64,000 nucleotides of DNA, taken from positions 331,482 to 395,481 of the forward strand of contig DATAJS010000018.1 in assembly GCA_036262035.1 (NCBI GenBank), written 5' to 3'. A model generated the notes under the pieces. The model worked only from the letters and a program-made list of their open reading frames with translations, was not told the origin of the DNA and made no database searches. Position 1 is the first letter of the stretch. Each line of letters starts with the position of its first letter. The translations under genes were made by a program, and so were the position numbers. Below, one piece after another: positions 63,201-64,000 of the stretch. The DNA is from Burkholderiales bacterium. GTDB lineage: Bacteria > Pseudomonadota > Gammaproteobacteria > Burkholderiales > SG8-41.

Positions 63201-64000
63201 GACGCGCACCTTCTCGATCTCGGGCGGCCCCGACGCGGCGAAGTTCTCGATCAACGCAACGACGGGCGCGGTCTCGTTTGTCACAGCGCCCGATTTCGAA
63301 GCGCCGACCGACGTGGGCGCGAACAACACCTACGTCGTCGACGTCAGAGCGACGGACAACGGCAGCCCCGCACTCTTCGACACGCAGACAATTACGGTGA
63401 CGGTCACCGATGTCGCGGGTGTCAATCTGAGCGGAGACGGCGGCGCAAACACGCTGACCGGTACCCCGGAGAACGACACGCTGACGGGCCTGGGCGGCAA
63501 CGACACGTTGCGCGGTCTCGGCGGGGACGACGTGCTCAACGGGGGGGCAGGCGCCGACGTGATCGACGGCGGCAGCGGAAACGACACCGCGTCCTACGCG
63601 GGTTCTGACTCTCGCGTATGGGTGCGCCTGTGGGTCGGCGACAACTGGGGCGGCCACGCCGCCGGAGATCAGCTCGTTTCCATCGAGAACCTCATCGGCT
63701 CAGATAACGCGGACTGGTTCGAAGGCTTGCGCACGGCTGCGAGCGTTCTGGACGGGCGCGGCAGCGACGATGCGCTGTTCGGCGGCGGCTTCAACGACAC
63801 CCTGCTCGGCGGCGAGGGCAACGACTGGCTGCTCGGTGGTGCGGGCGCCGACGTGCTCGACGGCGGCAACGGCATCGACACGGCGTCCTACGAAGGTTCG
63901 ACCGGGCGCGTGTGGGTCAGGCTGTGGGTAGGCGACAACTGGGGCGGCGATGCGGCCGGCGACCAGCTGATCTCGATCGAAAACCTCGTCGGGTCGGACA
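60259..64000 (+). CDS. Giant RTX-type secreted protein with deacetylase-like and cadherin-like domains (partial)
   Basis: Open to the right edge: about 1,247 codons from TTG 60259, which has AGGA 5 nt before it; GTG 60247 is an alternative. No signal peptide. Order: N-terminal domain with VLIEEIGHAIDARVNSADSAGD near 113-134 (a metal-site-like EEIGHxxD common at the start of RTX proteins); a Rossmann-like then NodB/polysaccharide-deacetylase-like region (LGNEIGSHSISHPPEVDN near 490); a beta domain; two near-identical cadherin-like repeats (about 835-1055, SVAENTTAVTTVTATD...FSISGG); and hemolysin-type calcium repeats (GGAGADVIDGGSGNDTASYA). Such proteins leave through type I secretion. The deacetylase part suggests action on an exopolysaccharide. 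Confidence 0.9.
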   Translation, partial: MRSTSIDRPSDALASTLFDNAKADIQAFAHGPALGSAAAAAFDVTGAALADTIESFVRNGWPRLEVVDDQSLGGARGAYDSAHNTIYLSSQFLGTASPGAVTAVLIEEIGHAIDARVNSADSAGDEGEIFARYVTGDTPDAADLAALHAQNDHGTIFVDGGIAEVEFASTSTNGAKVAIVFSQTSQDRYFNPMAYAQLIMTAQTQATMAGVPFDLITESDLANASFSLTQYDAIVFPNFDAVPAGQASAIGDRLLAAEQSGVGIIAATEFMTVNSGGTNWLSTLLGVTQGSGSGQWANSSITVKAVSGDPMMADYTSGEVIRTYAGEWHQTYVASGATLMPLATQTFANGNTYNAVVTTTKNTATVVHFSTESMLGDNNLLWQAIDKVVNSSPATNQVTAGLQMSRGTSLVASRVDMDQAMNPADVSPGDRPGIYDKLVPILQNWKTTYNFVGSYYIDIGNNPPNQTTNWTISGEYYKQILALGNEIGSHSISHPPEVDNLTTAQIQSEFQGSKTIIEQKMTEILGTPFTVEGAAVPGNPEDYDTALDILQYYRYLSGGASTVGAGYPGAIGYLNPAMAAADKVYIAPNIEFDFSLVEFQHMTPAQASAAWLAQWNQLTAHSDVPIVVWPWHDYAAAEWSYDGTTPSLYTTQMFTDFIQRAFNAGAEFVTLADLADRYSSFDDSSLTWTRNSPTQVTATVTSPDAGKFVVDLDNLGSQKIASVNGWYAYDDDSVFLDRDGGSFIINLGSTPDNVTHITALPMRSELVSLSGDGSNLTFQLIGEGDVTIDLASLTGKTLSVSGATIQSQIGEILVLDLGANGTHNVTVTLAASSTNHAPTITSNGGGATATVSVAENTTAVTTVTATDTDAGQTRTFSISGGADAAKFSINATTGVLTFVAAPNFEAPTDVGANNSYVVDVRVTDNGSPVLTDTQTITVNVTNVNEAPAITSNGGGATATVSVAENTTAVTTVTATDVDAGQTRTFSISGGPDAAKFSINATTGAVSFVTAPDFEAPTDVGANNTYVVDVRATDNGSPALFDTQTITVTVTDVAGVNLSGDGGANTLTGTPENDTLTGLGGNDTLRGLGGDDVLNGGAGADVIDGGSGNDTASYAGSDSRVWVRLWVGDNWGGHAAGDQLVSIENLIGSDNADWFEGLRTAASVLDGRGSDDALFGGGFNDTLLGGEGNDWLLGGAGADVLDGGNGIDTASYEGSTGRVWVRLWVGDNWGGDAAGDQLISIENLVGSD
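62790..63420 (+). repeat. Two near-identical cadherin-like repeats, about 335 bp each
   Basis: Within the RTX gene, the block beginning TCCAACGGCGGCGGCGCGAC at 62790 recurs at 63107 with most codons identical (ATVSVAENTTAVTTVTATD, then FSISGG-DAAKFSINATTG, and APTDVGANN). High nucleotide identity points to recent duplication or gene conversion, and the copy number may vary between strains. Confidence 0.85.

Overview
The window is GC-rich, densely coded DNA with the gene content of a motile, free-living betaproteobacterium, most likely Burkholderiales-like. The evidence is three Bug/TctC-type periplasmic solute receptors, a CysB-like LysR regulator, a perfect FNR/Anr half-site pair, a flagellin-FlaG-FliD-FliS-FliT cluster with a sigma-28 promoter, and a c-di-GMP-I riboswitch. 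No rRNA, tRNA, IS transposase, phage gene or CRISPR array was seen.

The most notable observation is two genes interrupted by a single in-frame UGA exactly where a redox cysteine is expected. Both look like unannotated selenoproteins. The first (1155-1763, minus) is a UGSC-family protein: the UGA (codon 100) sits in GH-U-GSS and aligns with Cys95 of a full-length cysteine paralogue encoded 1.1 kb away. The second (17433-17897, minus) is a secreted thioredoxin-fold protein whose active site reads U-S-A-C, with the UGA at codon 53. Each UGA is followed by strong hairpins that could act as bacterial SECIS elements. The selenocysteine machinery itself (selA, selB, selC, selD) is not in the window.

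Layout. 1-4459 (minus): a small operon with a fused UGSC-plus-C-domain protein, a Bug receptor, the split selenoprotein, and a stand-alone C-domain protein running off the left edge, with a divergent LysR gene at 4557. 5480-9270: an unknown protein with an HExxE-like motif, a PAS-LuxR regulator divergent from a methyltransferase, a degenerate tandem repeat tract, and a second Bug receptor. 9382-15854: a GH13 carbohydrate enzyme, a TcuA-like flavoprotein, an MmgE/PrpD protein and CorA. 15995-21397: an FNR-box-preceded beta-CASP nuclease, the thioredoxin selenoprotein, an AI-2E permease and small exported proteins. 21555-30003: chromate genes (chrB and two chrA), a heterodimeric ABC exporter, MAPEG and GFA proteins, and a MITE-like element between chrB and chrA.

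30121-49115 is a dense signalling island: CheY-like, hybrid kinase, HD-GYP regulator, HsbR/HsbA-like phosphatase and STAS pair, cheB-cheD-cheR with a truncated CheD, a hybrid kinase with a chemoreceptor-like N-terminus, and two kinase/NarL-type regulator sets. It leads into the flagellar cluster fliC-flaG-fliD-fliS-fliT (49516-54235).

54400-64000: a small CxxC protein, a non-coding transcription-unit candidate ending in a strong terminator, a third Bug receptor, small exported proteins, a degenerate GGDEF protein, a short divergent UppS homologue, a c-di-GMP-I riboswitch in front of a Sel1-like exported protein, and the start of a giant RTX protein with deacetylase-like and cadherin-like domains. 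Dispersed palindromic repeats of several families lie between genes throughout.
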